Source of the DNA: Ctena decussata
Taxonomy: Eukaryota > Mollusca > Bivalvia > Lucinida > Lucinidae
DNA length: 64,000 bases
Assembly: GCA_963989385.1 (NCBI GenBank)
Contig: OZ022503.1
Coordinates: 92,824,638-92,888,637 of the forward strand
Reading direction: 5' to 3'
Shown here: piece by piece, positions 62,201 through 64,000 of the stretch
Numbering within the stretch: the first letter of the stretch is position 1
How the letters are laid out: each line of letters begins with the position of its first letter
The notes under the pieces: generated by a model
What the model was told of the DNA's origin: nothing
Seen by the model: only the letters and a program-made list of their open reading frames with translations
Databases searched by the model: none
Translations under genes and position numbers: made by a program

Positions 62201-63743
62201 TCAAGGAACAGTCTGATCAGGGTCTACACTATATCTTAATTAGTAAATCAGATATCTTATATCGGATATAAGATATCATATAAGATATGAGATATCTTTG
62301 TTAATTTTACATATAAGATATCTAATATAATTTATCAGATATCTTACATAGTATATTAGATATCTAATATGCCTTTTGAGATATCTAATATAACATATCT
62401 TATATGAAAAATTAAATAAGATATCTCATATCCTATATAAGATATCTGATATCCTATATCAGATATCTTATATCCTATATCAGATATCTTATATCCTATA
62501 TCAGATATCTAATATGTTATATTAGATATCTGAATTGGCATATTAGATATCTTATATACTATATAAGATATCTACCATGCATAATAAATAGTAAAATGGC
62601 TTGCCATACATATGACATAGCTGTAATGTAATGTAAACCACTGTTATAAAGTAAAACACACATGATTTGGCAATAAATAGTCTGTTAATTGTTACTTTTA
62701 TATACTTCCTTTTATCAGCAAAACAAGTATTAGGCTAGTTTTCTTTTAACATGTAAAGCATCCGATACTGCCATTTTTGTTGCAGAGCTCCAGATAAGGT
62801 AATGTTTTATGGCTAAATCTGAGATAATGTTTCTTATTTCTCGATGAGAACATGTTATGACCCCTCAAAAGAACCAACTTGATGAGACGGTTCTAATGGC
62901 CAGTCACATGTTTTTATAGAAAAATAAGGAAAATTATCCCTAAATTATCCTCATTACCCCTTCTTATCTGGAGCACCGTTACCGCTAAACTTCACCACAG
63001 TTTAATAAAGCAGCTAAATATAAGCCATACACACGTCTATCATATAAGGCTCAACGTGGGCAAAATTGCATAGTGGGATGAACAATAAAAACTCTGACCA
63101 GCAGTCAGATTACTGCAACAATCTTAATTACCAGGACATCTTAATACCCTAAGAGTCCTGCAATGAAATTTTCTATCTTAAAATCTGGAAATCTTCATTT
63201 GTCCTAAAAGAGTTTCATACGGCTAATACCATAAAAATTCTATATACTGGGACAGTTAGGTCTGAGCAAATAGTGCAAACCCAGATCAGACTGCTCATCA
63301 AGGAACAGTCTGATCAGGGTCTACACTATTTGCCATCCTATTTACATTTTTGGGGCACATTACTGCACTGTAAAACCAAACTGTTCCAATTTTAGGACAG
63401 TTATGGTAATTAATTTTAAGTGTCCCAATATTTAAAATTTTTACGGGGTAGCTGAATGGCAAACAGTACATCCTCTGATCAGACTGCCTTGAAGTCAGAT
63501 TAAAAGCTGTACTGTTTGCTCAGGCTTGCCTGGCCCTATACCTGTACTTAGGCATTCATGATATAGCCTTTTCTGCTTACTGACTCAAGATCTGAAAGTT
63601 CTTATATACAGGGCATTGTACAGATACTGATCAATGATGAGGCTGTCCAATAATGTAATGTCTTTGCCGATGCTTAACCTTAATATGTTACCTTCTTGCT
63701 CTGGGACGTCCTTTCTCTTCAAATATAGCTGGCAGTTTCCCAT
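50237..63743 (-). CDS. Charged coiled-coil protein with repeated Y-x-x-W-L/I motifs (3' four exons)
   Basis: Minus-strand exons in order: 63692-63743, 60198-60332, 53411-53488 and 50237-50516; 545 nt, phases consistent to the stop. The visible 181 residues read (G)KLPAIFEEKGRPRARSG, ARFGKGRGFSYDDWIGRKKS, then a Glu/Lys/Arg-rich helix (RKAEEEKKRLEEDER), NFDFELYRRAQSAVSEELRK, SESYETWLAAKETEKK, PKSEGYLRTYLRSLDDRRKG and CYEDWLNKKEEQVLG, ending RRTKTTVNS. The YDDWI, YETWL and YEDWL motifs each precede a basic helix, a pattern seen in CCDC34, CCDC181 and other microtubule- or cilium-linked coiled-coil proteins. I cannot assign an orthologue. A phase-compatible exon could have been missed in the long introns. 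The 5' end is beyond the window. Confidence 0.78.
50517..52298. other. Intron of the coiled-coil gene, nothing clear
   Basis: Mostly AT-rich. Near 51855-52075, TTCAACTCAGCTGAGCATG and CTCAGTTGAGCATGCAGA suggest a degenerate relative of the 48600 foldback. Confidence 0.4.
52299..52519. mobile_element. Foldback MITE with GGGGCCGTATTCAT ends
   Basis: GGGGCCGTATTCATAAAGCC at left and TTTTATGAATACGGCCCC at right. Arms contain GCTATGCGGTTGCTAAGGCT and ACAACTATGAAATTTGGTCT with their complements, meeting at AGTCTTACAAAGACT. About 220 bp, near perfect. Confidence 0.9.
52975..53112. mobile_element. Foldback repeat
   Basis: GAATTTATTAAACTCGTTGG pairs with CAACTCGTTTGATAAATTC; inner ATAAGATGCTCGGC pairs with GCCTCGCATCTTAT. 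Outer GTGCTCCTGTACTAC pairs loosely with TACATGAGCACTC. Confidence 0.65.
53113..53410. other. Intron of the coiled-coil gene, nothing recognised
   Basis: AT-rich, leading to the exon at 53411-53488. Confidence 0.4.
53640..53775 (-). repeat. Possible SINE head remnant with CAAA tail repeat
   Basis: On the minus strand, GGTTTGAGTCCTGCTCAAG resembles a B box. AACAAACAAACAAACAAAC at 53756-53774 could be a simple repeat or old tail. Weak. Confidence 0.3.
53801..54013. mobile_element. TIR element, E family copy 2, with nested D hairpin
   Basis: GTAATGACCCTAAAATTTTG and AATATTTAGGGTCATTAC are inverted ends. The nested hairpin GGTAAACGTTGTAGACCCTG / GGGTCTACAATGTTTGC occupies 53911-53979. Copy 1 at 27881-28032 is shorter at the equivalent place. 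Confidence 0.8.
54014..54784. other. Intron of the coiled-coil gene, nothing clear
   Basis: Fragments resembling D hairpins (CTCCTCTAGAAGCCTG, TGCTGATCAGAGC) are present but not complete. Confidence 0.4.
54785..54953. mobile_element. Foldback MITE, C family copy 2
   Basis: GAGGTTATAAAACTTGAG, CTCAAACTCAAAATAAAGCA, TGATTGGCTGCTTCC; right arm with GCTCGGAAGCAGCCAATCAG present twice, then AGTTTTACAACCTCC. The duplicated inner arm segment mirrors the situation at 48247. Confidence 0.88.
55243..55380. mobile_element. Foldback MITE, C family copy 3
   Basis: GAGGTTATAAAACTTGAGAA and TACTCAAGTTTTATAACCTC are inverted; inner CACTGATTGGCTGCTTC pairs with GAAGCAGCCAATCAGTG. It is the simplest, unduplicated copy. 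Confidence 0.92.
55381..55700. other. Intron of the coiled-coil gene, nothing recognised
   Basis: No feature recognised. Confidence 0.4.
55701..56432. mobile_element. TIR element, F family copy 2 (long)
   Basis: GGGGCCAGTTGTTCAAAATT at left and TTTGGACAACTGGGCCCT at right. The interior includes a hairpin GAAAAAATGTGAGAAACTTT / AAGCTTCTCACATTTTTTC. No transposase recognised. Confidence 0.75.
56489..56763 (+). mobile_element. tRNA-derived SINE, copy 5
   Basis: Head GGGCCGGGTAGCGCAATCGG, B box GGTTTGAATCC, tail CATCAAATCAACCAACCAAC. Target duplication AGTTTCAGGAGA is exact at 56477-56488 and 56764-56775. Confidence 0.95.
56776..57166. other. Intron of the coiled-coil gene, nothing recognised
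   Basis: No feature recognised. Confidence 0.4.
57167..58186 (+). mobile_element. Decayed mariner-type transposon
   Basis: Left end GGGTTGATCCAGAAGTAATG and right end CATTACTTCTGGATCAACCC are exact inverted repeats of the mariner type. The plus strand keeps broken transposase fragments in different frames: GADESLEDHPNTGKS near 57690-57740 (the linker after the DNA-binding domain), HMSYGAVQIILKDMINMS near 57846-57900, and RLECQQRL followed by ARVVTMHSVQRDSP near 57967-58040. Stops and frameshifts separate them, so the element is inactive. Confidence 0.88.
58187..58737. other. Intron of the coiled-coil gene, nothing recognised
   Basis: AT-rich; no feature. Confidence 0.4.
58738..58800. mobile_element. 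Hairpin MITE, D family
   Basis: CAAACAATGAAAACCCTAAC, ACCAGACTGCTCCTTAGCAG, then TCTGGTCAGTGTCTACATTG. About 63 bp. Confidence 0.75.
58893..59783. mobile_element. Large imperfect inverted-repeat element ~0.9 kb
   Basis: Left arm contains ACAGGCGCTTGAAGTTTTAT, AAATGGCCAGGTGTGCAAGC, CATTACTGTCTCCAGTTTCC. The right arm contains the complements GGAAACTGGAGACCGTAATG, GCTTGCATACCTGGCCATTT, AGAACTTCAAGCACCTGTG in inverted order. The centre (59040-59470) is unpaired and has no transposase. Confidence 0.75.
59809..60073. mobile_element. Dispersed H-family repeat
   Basis: GTAAGGTGAATGGTACACTT, GGTGGAAGCACAATACCATT, GAGAAGTCACAAAGTTGTCT, CTCCCTTTGATAAAAATGGC and CAAACACCTTA. It ends about 124 bp before the exon at 60198. 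Confidence 0.75.
60541..61488. repeat. 21 bp satellite with palindromic AGATATCT core
   Basis: More than 40 AGATATCT cores, each containing an EcoRV-type GATATC, spaced mostly 20-21 bp (starts at 60541, 60562, 60583, 60604, 60624, 60645 and so on). Many cores extend to longer palindromes such as TATAAGATATCTTATA or ATTAGATATCTAAT. It occupies the intron between the first two visible exons of the coiled-coil gene. Confidence 0.95.
61688..61880. mobile_element. Foldback MITE, A family copy 6
   Basis: GAGCTCCAGATAAGGTAATG, GAACATGTTATGACCCCTCA, GATGAGACGGTTCTAATG and the right end CCCTTCTTATCTGGAGCACC. Confidence 0.85.
62170..62232. mobile_element. Hairpin MITE, D family, truncated at the duplication joint
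   Basis: CAAATAGTGCAAACCCAGAT, AGACTGCTCATCAAGGAACA, AGGGTCTACACTAT, after which the sequence jumps back to satellite; the second copy continues to TTTGCC. Confidence 0.85.
62785..62977. mobile_element. Foldback MITE, A family copy 7 (copy of 61688-61880)
   Basis: Identical by eye to 61688-61880 at an offset of 1097 bp, so it arose by segmental duplication and not by independent insertion. Confidence 0.9.
63267..63333. mobile_element. Hairpin MITE, D family (complete)
   Basis: GCAAATAGTGCAAACCCAGA to GGGTCTACACTATTTGCC. It is the intact version of the copy cut at 62232. Confidence 0.85.
63459..63519. mobile_element. Hairpin MITE, D family
   Basis: GGCAAACAGTACATCCTCTG, AGACTGCCTTGAAGTCAGAT, AGCTGTACTGTTTGC. 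Confidence 0.78.
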
Positions 63744-64000
63744 CTGCAAATATAATATACAAGGGTATAATTAATACCAGAGACCAGCGTAAGAATATCC
63801 GAGTTGCAGATTTGTCTTTTTCTTTCTTGTAAGTCATCACGAAATTATACAAGGTTTAACTTTTCTTCTAGTTAATTTGCTTTTTGATATTTTTTTTGCA
63901 GAAGCCCTGACTGCAATTGCATACCATATATGACTTTATATTAACATTTTCAATTTCTGGTTATTGTTCCAACAAGAATATGTTTCTCTAATTGTTATTA
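63744..64000. other. Intron of the coiled-coil gene at the window end, nothing recognised
   Basis: Starts with the acceptor TTTGCAG read on the minus strand; the upstream exon is outside the window. Confidence 0.4.

Larger units (their letters stand above)
61141..62237. repeat. 1097 bp tandem duplication, unit 1
   Basis: Runs from within the satellite (AATTAGTAAATCAGATATCT), through unique intron sequence and an A-family MITE, to a D-family hairpin (GGTCTACACTAT at 62221). Unit 2 repeats it at a constant offset of 1097 bp. Confidence 0.93.
62238..63334. repeat. 1097 bp tandem duplication, unit 2
   Basis: Same length and content as unit 1. The only difference I see by eye is in the satellite, where one 21 bp unit of the type TAATATGTTATATTAGATAT in unit 1 (near 61410) is replaced by one of the type TTATATCCTATATCAGATAT in unit 2 (near 62485). 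Confidence 0.92.

Noticed and set aside
60541..62580. CRISPR-like array of short regularly spaced repeats
   Set aside because: The spacing is 20-21 bp including the 8 bp core, spacers are related to each other, the host is a eukaryote, and no cas-like genes exist in the window.

Overview
The window is animal nuclear DNA: AT-rich, intron-rich, with GT-AG introns and dense in short palindromic DNA transposons, tRNA-derived SINEs and satellites. The repeat style (SINE heads ending in an AACCAACC tail, foldback elements with GC-rich ends, tandem units carrying GACCTTGACC) suggests a mollusc, probably a bivalve. The organism is an inference.

Genes, left to right. (1) 770-26628, plus strand: the last 16 exons I can trace of TRAPPC8, the TRAPP complex trafficking subunit. 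The exons join in frame to 856 residues and a stop; the 5' half lies outside the window. (2) 30366-33235, minus strand: the three distal exons of a short type I membrane protein (CUB-like domain, one LDL-receptor class A domain, one transmembrane helix), tail-to-tail with TRAPPC8. (3) 40999-45678, plus strand: a complete four-exon paralogue of gene 2 with a signal peptide, 264 residues. Genes 2 and 3 are head-to-head with matching exon phases. (4) 50237-63743, minus strand: the last four exons of a charged, coiled-coil-rich protein with repeated aromatic-acidic-Trp-Leu/Ile motifs. It resembles the CCDC34/CCDC181 style but I cannot name it; its 5' end is outside the window.

Repeats fill most of the rest. 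The second TRAPPC8 intron holds about 5.8 kb of tandem ~450 bp units, organised as two copies of a ~1.78 kb higher-order block and split by a 5'-truncated LINE. Other introns hold a TTAA-flanked ~2.6 kb element, a TA-flanked element with 25 bp ends, a Tigger/pogo-like element nested in another repeat, and several foldback (MITE) families. Five copies of one tRNA-derived SINE are present, all with recognisable target duplications. The intron upstream of the last exons of gene 4 holds a decayed mariner. Its first intron in the window holds an unusual 21 bp satellite with an AGATATCT core, then an exact-length 1097 bp tandem duplication.

There is no operon, CRISPR array or prokaryotic system. 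The most unusual features are the AGATATCT satellite, the higher-order satellite rich in AGGTCA half-sites, a TRAPPC8 exon whose splice acceptor is 12 bp from a foldback element, a duplicated splice acceptor in gene 3, and a ~390 bp nested palindrome starting a few bases after a splice donor. All coordinates come from reading by eye; exon joins were checked by phase and length arithmetic.
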